DNA of 64,000 bases from CAZNOG01 sp964574635 (GTDB lineage Bacteria > Bacteroidota > Bacteroidia > Flavobacteriales_D > Cryomorphaceae). The stretch is taken from positions 1-64,000 of the forward strand of contig CAZNOG010000007.1 in NCBI GenBank assembly GCA_964574635.1. Direction: 5' to 3'. This document shows positions 26,001-34,342 of this stretch, one piece after another (position 1 is the stretch's first letter; each line of letters begins with the position of its first letter). The notes below the pieces were generated by a model. The model was not told the DNA's origin. It was given only the letters and a program-made list of their open reading frames with translations, and ran no database searches. The position numbers were made by a program, and so were the translations under genes.

Positions 26001-26183
26001 GGTGAGACTCGGAGCCGAACGCGGGATGGCGGAGCCGATGAATGTAAACGCTAACTTGAAAATTGGAAAAACGGGAAAAAGAATCGAATGGGAAGGACCT
26101 ACCGGGGTTCGGCGGAAATCCGCTTTCGGGTGGAGGGGAAGGAAAAAAAAACCGTCGGGCGATATCGCCCGGCGGGTGTTGGG

Positions 26184-26384
26184 TCAAGCCACTTTCTTGC
26201 GTCTGAGTCGGATGGCCGTACAGACTTTGATCACGTCGAGGCTGTTTTCGTAAACCGTGCAGTTCAGTCGGATTATTTCACCGAGCAATTTGCTTTCGGG
26301 CGTGGTCAGGAGCGCTTGAAAATGTTTTTCGGAGAGCACCGAAAGGCTTTTCTCGTTCATAGCTGGATAGGTTCCTGTTTGCAT
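26184..26384 (-). CDS. Small hypothetical protein
   Basis: A 66-codon frame; the likelier start is the second Met (26360), giving 58 residues: MNEKSLSVLSEKHF then QALLTTPESKLLGEIIRLN. It is predicted soluble and ends in a basic tail (RLRRKKVA). No family is recognised. Amphipathic helices and low-complexity-free composition make coding plausible, but length gives little proof. It lies alone between repeat copy C and the SusD terminator, with a 15-base palindrome (26469-26483) upstream. Confidence 0.35.
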   Translation of the reverse strand: MQTGTYPAMNEKSLSVLSEKHFQALLTTPESKLLGEIIRLNCTVYENSLDVIKVCTAIRLRRKKVA

Positions 26385-26468
26385 TTGGATTTACATGAGT
26401 TTACAGGAAAAGGTTACAATGTCGGTTCGGGCGTTGGTTTCATCAACTCATACAAACGAAGGAAGAAA

Positions 26469-26483
26469 TACCCTGTCAGGGTA
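26469..26483. promoter_or_regulatory. 15-base palindrome, possible operator
   Basis: TACCCTGTCAGGGTA is a perfect inverted repeat (7+1+7) about 85-110 bases upstream of the small minus-strand gene at 26184. The one-base spacer is too short for an RNA hairpin loop at full stem, so a protein-binding site is likelier. No regulator is identified. Confidence 0.35.
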
Positions 26484-26555
26484 ACGGAAATACCATGGGA
26501 TTGTTTTGCTCCGGAAGCGTCGCCGAAACCCATTCAGACCCCTCGGATCGAAGGA

Positions 26556-26595
26556 TTAAAAAAAGGAAGCCACCCTCGTGGTGAGGATGGCTTCC
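26556..26595 (-). terminator. Intrinsic terminator of the susC-susD transcript
   Basis: On the minus strand an 8-bp stem GGAAGCCA/TGGCTTCC (extended inside by GAGG/CCTC-type pairing) is followed by seven T residues. It lies 43 bases after the SusD stop. Confidence 0.85.
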
Positions 26596-26637
26596 TTCGT
26601 CACAACCTAGGTAACAAACCTAAAGCAGAGGATGGAT

Positions 26638-28110
26638 TTAATTTTTGTCCCAAAACAGTTTGGTGGTCATCACATCTCCACCGATGGCCGCCGCGGCTTG
26701 GGAGTAGGCGGCGCCGTTGGCGGTTTGCTCTACGATGGGGTAGAAGAACCTAACCGGTAAATCAGCGCCGGTAAGTCCACCGACGGGAGGAACGTTCAGC
26801 GCGGGGTAATCCAGTCGTCGCCAAGTCGTCCAAGCTTCGTACCCGCGGTTGTAAAACCCGATCCACATTTGCATACCCAGAGCTTCTTTCCAATCGGTGA
26901 ACGACGAATATTCCACTTGCGCGAGGTACGCGTCGATTTCGCTTTGCTCGATGGGTTCTCCGCCCTGTGCCGACCATTCGTTCATGTTGGCCGTGATCGC
27001 CTCGTTGTACAGGCTTTCGGGATCGCCGCCGGTAAGGCCGCGAGCGGCCATTTCGGCTTGATAGAACAACACTTCCGAGTACGTCATGAAGGGATGGTTG
27101 TAGGTCGGTGTCCTAAACCGTTCGTCCACGTGGGTTGCGTTGGCGTACGTGTTGGTCGCACCGTATACTCCCCCTTCGTAATAAACGACCCCCAACGTGT
27201 CCGCGAGGTTTTCGTCGAAGTAGTGCCGACGTCTCGGGTCTTCCGTGGCGTTCATGTAGTCCACCAGAGTATTGGCGGCAACGAAGTCGCTTCGTCCCGA
27301 AAGCACGAGGTCTTCGTACAGGGGGTTGGTGTAGGGTACCGTTGCCGAGTACTTGAACTCTGCATTTTCGGACGAGGATTCCAGCACTCCGTTCGCCAAC
27401 GCTTCCGTGGCGTGGGCACCCGGGTTCAGCTCGGGAACGTCGGCCACATACACGGCCATTTTCAATTTGAGCGAATTGGCGAATTTTATCCAACTCGCAA
27501 CGTCGCCCGAGTAGATGTAATCGCCCGCGGTATAGCTCCCCACCGAGGGGTCGAGTTGATCGATGGCCGCATCCAGTCTCTCGAACAAGTCGGCGTAGAT
27601 GGTTTGCGCATCGTCGTACGAGGGTGTGGTGGTCGACTCGATGTCCAGGGCTTCCGTATACGGCACGTTGCCCCAGATGGTCACTATGCGGTGGTAGGTG
27701 TATACCATGAGAATTTCTGCGATGGCGATTTTGTTTTGCGTAATCGCGGGTGGCTCCAAGGTTTCCGCATCGCGCATCAATTGCTTGCCACGGTGCAGGT
27801 CGTGAAGCACGTCGCGGTACAATACCCGCCACACTCTTCCGGGGATGTTTCGACGTGCGATCAAGTATTGGCTTTCATCCGGGTATTGGGTTTCGGCCCA
27901 ATGTTGTGCCCAAAGACGCCAAACGTTAAAGTTCACGTTCGTGCTGGCGATTTGATCCGACAAATCGTTTTGTGCATTGGAAAACAAGTACTCGCCGCTC
28001 ACCGTACCGGGTTTCTTTATATCCTCGTTCAGTTCGGCCAGGTCCTTCTTGCACGCAGTCGACGCGAAGACCAAGACCAGTATCAAGGTGATGAATTTCA
28101 GATTTTTCAT
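26638..28110 (-). CDS. SusD/RagB-family nutrient-binding lipoprotein
   Basis: A 490-residue lipoprotein (lipobox STAC, Cys20) of the SusD-like family that caps a SusC channel at the cell surface. The N-terminal region KDLAELNEDIKKPG and the later YHRIVTIWGNVPYTEAL, IKFANSLKLKMAVYVAD and EVLFYQAEMAARGL blocks are those of the SusD-like_2 subgroup with TPR-type helices. It lies 17 bases downstream of the susC-like gene and ends before a terminator. No glycoside hydrolase or peptidase is nearby, so the substrate (glycan or peptide) is undetermined. Confidence 0.92.
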   Translation of the reverse strand: MKNLKFITLILVLVFASTACKKDLAELNEDIKKPGTVSGEYLFSNAQNDLSDQIASTNVNFNVWRLWAQHWAETQYPDESQYLIARRNIPGRVWRVLYRDVLHDLHRGKQLMRDAETLEPPAITQNKIAIAEILMVYTYHRIVTIWGNVPYTEALDIESTTTPSYDDAQTIYADLFERLDAAIDQLDPSVGSYTAGDYIYSGDVASWIKFANSLKLKMAVYVADVPELNPGAHATEALANGVLESSSENAEFKYSATVPYTNPLYEDLVLSGRSDFVAANTLVDYMNATEDPRRRHYFDENLADTLGVVYYEGGVYGATNTYANATHVDERFRTPTYNHPFMTYSEVLFYQAEMAARGLTGGDPESLYNEAITANMNEWSAQGGEPIEQSEIDAYLAQVEYSSFTDWKEALGMQMWIGFYNRGYEAWTTWRRLDYPALNVPPVGGLTGADLPVRFFYPIVEQTANGAAYSQAAAAIGGDVMTTKLFWDKN

Positions 28111-28127
28111 GTCGTTTGCGTTTTGGA

Positions 28128-31100
28128 TTAAAAGTCAAGTTTTACTTTGAACGCGAAGGTGCGCACCGTGGGAAGCGGTCCCGACTGCCATCCTTGCAAG
28201 TTGCCCGATCCGGTTGAGGCTTCGGGGTCGGCATGAGGCAAGTCTTTGTCGATGATCCAAAGGTTGCTTCCGACGAAACTCACGGTCACGCCCCCAATGA
28301 AGGTGTTTTCAAAAATCGCGGAAGGCAAGCTGTAAGAGAGGGTCACTTCACGCAATTTGATGTAGCTGGCGTCGTAGATAAACCGGGAGTTCGGGTTGTA
28401 TGCGTATCCGAACATGCGGTAGTCGCTGGCGTTGGCTCGAGTCGTGTTCGTCGATCCATCGGGGTTCACGCCCTCTTGGATAACACCACCTCCGTCGGAC
28501 AAGGGGTTGCGAACGGGGTTACCCAAGTCGTTGGTGAACACCGTTTCCGGATACAACCCCGTGGCCATGCCGTACCATTGATCCAGTGAGAACACTTGAC
28601 CGCCTTCCTGAATGTCGATCAAGAAGCTCATCCTCAGGCTTTTGTATCGGAAAGAGTTTGAAATCCCCATGTTCCAGTCGGGGATGATCGATCCCAACAC
28701 ATTGTCGGTGGTGGCGGTGCGCTCGTAGTAACCCGTGCTTTCATTCACTACGCGCTGGCCGTTTATGTACTGGTAGTCCGTACCGTTGATCGTTCCGTAA
28801 GGTTGACCCAAGCGGGCGTTGATGGTGATTCCACCTTGGAAGCTACCCAACACGATGTTTTCCACGTCTTCGTACAAGTTGGTCACTTCGCTGTTCAGGG
28901 TAGACCAGTTCACGTGAACGTCCCAGGAGAAGTCCTGCGTGCGTACAGGTGATCCGTACAGCATGACTTCCAGACCTTGGTTTGATATTTCCGCCGCATT
29001 TACCCAGTACGACGAGTATCCCGTGGCGGAAGAAATCTCAACGGGAATGATTCCGTCGACGGATTTGTTGTTGAAATACGTGAAGTCAAATCCTACACGG
29101 CTGTCCCAAGCTTCCATGTTCAAACCGATTTCCATCGATTTGGTGCGTTCGGGTCTCAGGTTCGGGTTTTGACGCGCACTGGGCACGCTAAACATGGGCG
29201 ACTCGTAAGGCACGTTGGCGAGGTACGTCTCTGAAATCGCGTGCACAGGGGCATCGTTTCCTACTTCGGCATAACCGGCTCTGAGTTTTCCCAAAGTCAG
29301 CCAGTCCCCGAGGTCGAGATTTTCGGAGAAGATGTAACTGGCGGAAACCGAAGGATAGAAGTACGACATCTCGTCTTGTGGCAAGGTGGAGGCGTAGTCG
29401 TTTCGGAGGGAAGCGTCCAGATACAGAAATCCGCGGTATCCGAGCGACGCTTGGGCGTAGATGGAATTGATCCCCCTCCTGTACACTTTTTCGGCTGCCT
29501 CTAAGGTGGGGCTCACCGAGTTGGTAAGGGAGTACACTCCGGGAACAACCAAACCACCGCTGGTATTCATGTCAACCTGATTGTAGCTCTCCCGGCGGAC
29601 ATTTCCACCGAGCAATGCGGACAAATTGAGGTCTTCGGTGAGGTCGTAGTTGAACTTGGCCATGAGGTCGAGATTGTACTCGTAGTAATTGATGTTCTTC
29701 CTCGCGTAGCCCGATCCCACGTCGTTCAACCCGACACCGAATGGATTCGCGGCGCTACCTACGGCCAAGCGCTCCTCGACGAGGAAGTTGTACTGGTCGA
29801 GGGATGCCCGTGCCTCTACGGAGACCCAGTCGGCGATATCCCACTCGGCGCTGAGGTTTCCGAACACGCGGTTCCTCTCGTCGGTGGTGAAGTTTTCATA
29901 GCGTTGCCAATACGGATTGTCCCAGTACAATGGCGTAGGATTCGTAGGGGAATTCGGGTTCCAGGTCACGTTTCGGCCGGTCAATTCGTAGGCGTCTTCC
30001 AAACGCTTCATGTCGACGTTGGTCTGCCACCACTGTCGAAACATCGACATGATGTTTCCGCTGTACCCGGTGGAGTTTCGACCCGTGGCCTGGGTGTTCA
30101 CGTAATTGGCGGTTCCCGAAATGCGGATATTGTCCGTCAAATTCATCGTTCCGTTCAAGCTGAAGTTGTTTCTCGTCAACTCGCTGTTCGGCAGGATACC
30201 TTTTTGGTCCAGATTGCCGAAACTCATGCGGAAGGTTCCGGTTTCATTCCCACCGTAAAGAGCGATGTTGTTGTCCCAAGCGGTTTGGGTTTCAAAGAAT
30301 GTGAAGGCGTCGTTGGGCGAATAAACCCAGGGCCTGGGAGTTCTGTATCCCGGAAGGTCCGGCACGAAGGAATCCCAGTGGTATACGTCTCGCCCGTCGA
30401 ATCGCGGACCGTAAGAACCGTCTTCGGTGAAGGGCACTACGTAGTCGAGGTTCCCGTCTTGATCGATGTCGATGTGGTACCATTGATCGTAGTAAAAATC
30501 ACCGCTGTCGTCGTAAAACGGCCCGTATCCCGCGCCATATTCTTTTTGGTATTCGGGAAAAGTGGTTTTGTCGGCGTATCCCAAGGTCAGGCCCGAATTA
30601 ATGGTTACTCCGATTCGTCGATCACCCTCCATGACTCGTCCTTTTTTGGTGGTGATCATCACCACGCCGTTGGCTGCACGTGAGCCATACAACGCCGTGG
30701 CGGCGGCACCTTTCAGCACGTTGATGGATTCGATGTTGTCGGGGTCGATGTCGGAAATGGCGTTTCCGTAGTCGTACCCTTTACCTCCCACGCTTTGGTA
30801 GTCGGTATTGACGTTTTGGTTGCCCATTGGAATTCCGTCCACCACGAATAGTGCTTGGTTGTTTCCCGTAAGCGAGTTGTACCCGCGGATGACGATGTTG
30901 GAGGAACCTCCGATGTTTCCGCTTTGCTTGATTTGTACACCCGCCACTTTACCCGACAGGTTGTTTATGAAGTTGTCGGTAGTCACATCGCTGACGGCTT
31001 CGCCCGACAACTCTTGGGTGGCGTATCCCAAGGATTTTTTCTCCCTGGAAATACCCAAGGCGGTGACGACGAACTCCTCGAGCTCGATACCGCTTTCGAG

Positions 31101-31382
31101 TTGCACATTGTAGACGTTGGCCGACCCGACGGTGATGGTGGCGTCTTCCATACCGATGTAGCTCACGACCAGCACTTGGCCGATTTCGGCTTCGATTGTG
31201 AATTTGCCTTCGACATCCGTCACGGTACCGTCGGAAGTACCTTGTTTAACGACTGTCGCGCCCGGCAATGGGTCACCGTTTTCAGCACTGGTGATCGTGC
31301 CTGTGATGGTTTTGCTCTGCCCGTATGCCAAGGCCGCCATGAGTAGCATGACCCCGGATAGCAGAATTCCACGAATTTTCAT
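28128..31382 (-). CDS. SusC/RagA-family TonB-linked outer-membrane transporter
   Basis: A 1084-residue outer-membrane transporter. After a signal peptide (ending LAYG) comes a carboxypeptidase-regulatory-like domain (ITGTITSAENGDPLPGATV, about 25-110), then the plug with the family motif (GISREKKSLGYATQELSG, NVLKGAAATALYGSRAANGV) and a 22-strand barrel ending FAFKVKLDF. It forms the channel of the SusCD pair with the following gene. The length is typical. It is preceded by an AT-rich gap shared with the groEL terminator. The substrate is unknown. Confidence 0.95.
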   Translation of the reverse strand: MKIRGILLSGVMLLMAALAYGQSKTITGTITSAENGDPLPGATVVKQGTSDGTVTDVEGKFTIEAEIGQVLVVSYIGMEDATITVGSANVYNVQLESGIELEEFVVTALGISREKKSLGYATQELSGEAVSDVTTDNFINNLSGKVAGVQIKQSGNIGGSSNIVIRGYNSLTGNNQALFVVDGIPMGNQNVNTDYQSVGGKGYDYGNAISDIDPDNIESINVLKGAAATALYGSRAANGVVMITTKKGRVMEGDRRIGVTINSGLTLGYADKTTFPEYQKEYGAGYGPFYDDSGDFYYDQWYHIDIDQDGNLDYVVPFTEDGSYGPRFDGRDVYHWDSFVPDLPGYRTPRPWVYSPNDAFTFFETQTAWDNNIALYGGNETGTFRMSFGNLDQKGILPNSELTRNNFSLNGTMNLTDNIRISGTANYVNTQATGRNSTGYSGNIMSMFRQWWQTNVDMKRLEDAYELTGRNVTWNPNSPTNPTPLYWDNPYWQRYENFTTDERNRVFGNLSAEWDIADWVSVEARASLDQYNFLVEERLAVGSAANPFGVGLNDVGSGYARKNINYYEYNLDLMAKFNYDLTEDLNLSALLGGNVRRESYNQVDMNTSGGLVVPGVYSLTNSVSPTLEAAEKVYRRGINSIYAQASLGYRGFLYLDASLRNDYASTLPQDEMSYFYPSVSASYIFSENLDLGDWLTLGKLRAGYAEVGNDAPVHAISETYLANVPYESPMFSVPSARQNPNLRPERTKSMEIGLNMEAWDSRVGFDFTYFNNKSVDGIIPVEISSATGYSSYWVNAAEISNQGLEVMLYGSPVRTQDFSWDVHVNWSTLNSEVTNLYEDVENIVLGSFQGGITINARLGQPYGTINGTDYQYINGQRVVNESTGYYERTATTDNVLGSIIPDWNMGISNSFRYKSLRMSFLIDIQEGGQVFSLDQWYGMATGLYPETVFTNDLGNPVRNPLSDGGGVIQEGVNPDGSTNTTRANASDYRMFGYAYNPNSRFIYDASYIKLREVTLSYSLPSAIFENTFIGGVTVSFVGSNLWIIDKDLPHADPEASTGSGNLQGWQSGPLPTVRTFAFKVKLDF

Positions 31383-31691
31383 AGGCTTATTTTTGGTGAA
31401 ACGATAGGTTAAAGGTCCCCCCGAAAAAATTGGTTACCGGGGCGTTCATTCGAGGTAAAATTAGCAATAATTGCATGGAATTAACTATGCACGCCGAATT
31501 ATTAGCGATTCAGAAGTCAAATTACGAAAATTGGACAATTTAATCCTTTGAAAGACAAAAGGTTGAAAATTGCAAGAAATTATGAAAAATTCAGGGGATT
31601 TGTCGGGATCGGGCACAAAAAAAGCGTGGAATCCGAAGATTCCACGCTCGATGAATCGTGTAAGAGGGGGGGAGAATTCCCCGGTGGAATA
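31383..31691. other. 309-bp gap between groEL and susC
   Basis: It contains the groEL terminator at 31613-31648 and an AT-rich zone upstream of susC. A weak minus-strand -7 candidate (TAATTTTA, 31456-31463) lacks a -33 partner. Nothing else is supported. Confidence 0.5.
31613..31648 (-). terminator. Intrinsic terminator of groES-groEL
   Basis: A perfect 11-bp stem AGCGTGGAATC/GATTCCACGCT with a four-base loop is followed on the minus strand by a run of T. It lies 43 bases past the groEL stop. Confidence 0.9.
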
Positions 31692-33320
31692 TTACATCAT
31701 TCCACCCATTCCTCCGGCCGGCATGGCGGGGGCTTTGTCCTCTTCTTCGATGTCTGAGATCACGCATTCGGTGGTCAGGAGCATGCCCGCGATGGAGCCT
31801 GCGTTTTCCAGCGCTACGCGCGATACTTTGGTAGGATCGATAACCCCGGCGGCCAAAAGGTCCTCGTAGGTCTCGGTGCGGGCGTTGTACCCGAAAGCAC
31901 CTTTGCCGTCCCTCACCTTTTGAACGGTGATTGAACCTTCGCCTCCGGCGTTGGCTACGATTTGGCGCAGGGGCTCTTCCACGGCGCGACGCACGATGGA
32001 AATTCCGGTGTTCTCGTCCGCGTTAGCGCCTTTCAGCTCTTCCAAAGCGGTCAGGCAGCGCAAGTACGCCACACCTCCACCGGGGATGATACCCTCTTCA
32101 ACCGCTGCGCGGGTGGCGTTCAGGGCGTCGTCCACGCGGTCTTTCTTCTCTTTCATTTCCACTTCCGTGGCCGCACCTACGTAAAGAACGGCAACCCCGC
32201 CGGCCAATTTGGCCAACCGCTCTTGCAGCTTTTCTTTGTCGTAGTCGGAGGTAGTGGTTTCGATTTGGGCTTTGATCTGCTTTACGCGGCCTTCGATGGC
32301 GCTCTTCTCACCCGAACCGTTTACGATGGTGGTGTTGTCTTTGTCGATGGACACCTTCTCGGAAGTTCCAAGGTCTTCCAAAGTCGCGTCTTCCAATTTG
32401 CGGCCTTGCTCTTCGCTGATCACCGTTCCGCCGGTCAGGATGGCGATGTCTTCCAACATGGCTTTGCGTCGGTCACCGAAGCCGGGGGCTTTTACCGCGG
32501 CGATTTTCAGCGCTCCACGGATTTTGTTCACCACCAACGTGGCCAGTGCCTCGCCTTCCACGTCTTCCGAAATGATCAAAAGCGGACGGCCGGTTTGGGC
32601 GGCTTTTTCCAGAATCGGGAGGAGATCCTTCATCGTGGAAATCTTTTTGTCGTAGATCAGGATGTAGGGATTGTCCAGCTCGGCCACCATTTTTTCCGTG
32701 TTGGTCACGAAATAGGGAGAGAGGTAACCGCGGTCGAACTGCATGCCTTCCACCACGTCTACATAGGTGTCGGTTCCTTTGGCTTCTTCAACCGTGATGA
32801 CACCTTCTTTCTTCACTTTTTTCATCGCCTCGGCGATCAGTTTGCCGATGGTCTCCTCGTTGTTGGCCGAGATGGTGGCCACTTGCTCGATTTTGGCGTC
32901 GTCATCGCCTACGGCTTGGGAGATTTTTTTCAGTTCGGCGACCATGGCCGCAACGGCTTTGTCGATACCGCGCTTCAAGTCCATGGGGTTGGCACCTGCG
33001 GCGACGTTTTTCAGTCCGGCCGTCACCATGGCTTGTGCCAATACGGTGGCGGTGGTGGTTCCGTCTCCGGCCATGTCGGCGGTTTTGGAGGCCACCTCTT
33101 TTACCATTTGAGCTCCCATGTTTTCGATGGGGTCTTTCAGCTCGATTTCTTTGGCTACGGATACACCGTCTTTGGTGATGCCGGGCGCGCCGAATTTTTT
33201 ATCGATGATGACGTTGCGGCCTTTGGGGCCGAGGGTCACTTTGACCGCATTTGCCAATGCATCGACACCGCGTTTGAGTTTGTCGCGGGCTTCGATGTCA
33301 AATGTGATTTCTTTTGCCAT
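31692..33320 (-). CDS. groL: Chaperonin GroEL (Hsp60)
   Basis: A 542-residue chaperonin that folds proteins inside a double ring with GroES and ATP. The ATP-binding GDGTTTATVLAQ segment, the apical and intermediate regions, the signature AAVEEGIIPGGGVA and the flexible Gly/Met tail (AGGMGGMM) are all present, at normal length. It follows groES by 68 bases on the same strand and ends in a strong terminator. Confidence 0.99.
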   Translation of the reverse strand: MAKEITFDIEARDKLKRGVDALANAVKVTLGPKGRNVIIDKKFGAPGITKDGVSVAKEIELKDPIENMGAQMVKEVASKTADMAGDGTTTATVLAQAMVTAGLKNVAAGANPMDLKRGIDKAVAAMVAELKKISQAVGDDDAKIEQVATISANNEETIGKLIAEAMKKVKKEGVITVEEAKGTDTYVDVVEGMQFDRGYLSPYFVTNTEKMVAELDNPYILIYDKKISTMKDLLPILEKAAQTGRPLLIISEDVEGEALATLVVNKIRGALKIAAVKAPGFGDRRKAMLEDIAILTGGTVISEEQGRKLEDATLEDLGTSEKVSIDKDNTTIVNGSGEKSAIEGRVKQIKAQIETTTSDYDKEKLQERLAKLAGGVAVLYVGAATEVEMKEKKDRVDDALNATRAAVEEGIIPGGGVAYLRCLTALEELKGANADENTGISIVRRAVEEPLRQIVANAGGEGSITVQKVRDGKGAFGYNARTETYEDLLAAGVIDPTKVSRVALENAGSIAGMLLTTECVISDIEEEDKAPAMPAGGMGGMM

Positions 33321-33388
33321 TTCTCTTTCGTTTTCTTTTGGTTTTCTTGGAAATTACAATCTGGTGTTGGAAATGAGTACCGACCGAA

Positions 33389-33673
33389 TCAGTTCTTGCC
33401 GATCACTCCGAAGATGTCAGACTCGCGCATGATCAAGTAGTCTTGTCCGTCTATCTTGATCTCCGTGCCGGCGTATTGTCCGTAAATCACCGTGTCGCCC
33501 ACACCTACGGTGAGGGGTTCGTCTTTTTTACCGGTTCCGACGGCGATCACCGTTCCGCGTTGGGGTTTTTCTTTGGCCGTGTCGGGAATGATGATTCCAC
33601 TCGCGGTTTTCTCTTCCGCGGGAGCGGCTTGCACGAGAACTCTGTCGGCAAGTGGCTTCAAGTTTACTGTCAT
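33389..33673 (-). CDS. groS: Co-chaperonin GroES (Hsp10)
   Basis: A 94-residue heptameric lid for GroEL. LKPLADRVLVQ at the N-terminus, the mobile loop with KTASGIIIPDTAKEKPQ and the YAGTEIKIDGQDYLIM end are typical. It is first in the groESL operon. No CIRCE element is seen upstream; instead inverted repeats TGTCAG-N6-CTGACA and ACAAAATGTGC/GCACATTTTGT occur in the 303-base gap to secG. Confidence 0.98.
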   Translation of the reverse strand: MTVNLKPLADRVLVQAAPAEEKTASGIIIPDTAKEKPQRGTVIAVGTGKKDEPLTVGVGDTVIYGQYAGTEIKIDGQDYLIMRESDIFGVIGKN

Positions 33674-33712
33674 TTTCGTGGATTTTTAAAGGTTTGCGGA
33701 GTCGCCCTACTC

Positions 33713-33817
33713 ACAAAATGTGCCGGCGCGGCTTTGAACGGACGCGTCTGCCAAATCGTACATCCTCGCAGCGATTCGGGGTTTTGCCCCCGCACATTTT
33801 GTCAGAACGAACTGACA
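33713..33817. promoter_or_regulatory. Nested inverted repeats upstream of groES (candidate heat-shock control)
   Basis: ACAAAATGTGC (33713-33723) is an exact reverse complement of GCACATTTTGT (33792-33802), and TGTCAG (33800-33805) faces CTGACA (33812-33817). The second repeat partly overlaps the first. They lie 40-145 bases upstream of the groES ATG in a 303-base gap without genes. CIRCE is absent, so another regulator may act here; that is inference. The rest of the gap (to 33976) shows nothing recognisable. Confidence 0.4.
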
Positions 33818-33976
33818 CTGTGGCACGACTTCCCGGCTACAGTGGATCGAGCTTTACGGCGGGCATTGGTCGAGGCGACGACCCACCCACAACAACCCAA
33901 AAAAGCATGCGCGTATCCCGGGTGCTCGCTTGGGTACGACGGCGTGAAAAAAGGAATAAAAAATGCGTGGACGCGA

Positions 33977-34339
33977 TTACTCGCCCAAGGGGAAATCTCC
34001 AGTGTTTTCGTCGCCGGACTGATCGGCGTCTTGCTGAATGGGCGCTTGCTCGGCGGGTGCCGATTGCATCATGGGTGCCGGATTTTCGCGGAATGGCGAC
34101 GTGGAACCCATGGGAACTTGGTCGGCCAAACCGGAAGAGATCAAGCAGAGTACGAAGAGGGCCACGCCCAAAGTCCAGGTGCCTTTCTCCAAAAAGTCGG
34201 CGGTGCGCTTTACCCCACCGATCTGATTGGCGGATGAAAAACTCGAATCGAGGCCGCCACCTTTGGGGTTTTGGATCAATACGATGAGTGCCAAGAATAT
34301 GCAAACCAAGATGATGAGGATGAAAAGGAATACCTGCAT
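33977..34339 (-). CDS. secG: Preprotein translocase subunit SecG
   Basis: A 120-residue subunit of the SecYEG channel. There are two membrane helices (FLFILIILVCIFLALIVLIQ and TWTLGVALFVLCLISSGLA) separated by the conserved loop NPKGGGLDSSF. A hydrophilic Pro/Gln/Asp-rich tail of about 40 residues follows, usual in Bacteroidota SecG. It starts 3 bases after the stop of the TPR-like gene, in the order lptE-like, TPR-like, secG, groES, groL. Confidence 0.93.
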   Translation of the reverse strand: MQVFLFILIILVCIFLALIVLIQNPKGGGLDSSFSSANQIGGVKRTADFLEKGTWTLGVALFVLCLISSGLADQVPMGSTSPFRENPAPMMQSAPAEQAPIQQDADQSGDENTGDFPLGE

Positions 34340-34342
34340 GGG

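Noticed and set aside
24449..26005. A 518-codon open frame antisense to the sensor kinase
   Set aside because: It mirrors the opposite strand's codon pattern, is rich in His/Arg/Val/Phe typical of antisense frames in G+C-rich genes, and the kinase on the other strand has all catalytic boxes.
31962..33440. A 492-codon open frame antisense to groEL
   Set aside because: Composition (Phe/Gly/His-rich, no family match) is that of a shadow; groEL is fully intact on the other strand.
33674..33976. CIRCE element for HrcA control of groESL
   Set aside because: No TTAGCACTC-N9-GAGTGCTAA or near match is present; the dyads there are of a different sequence.
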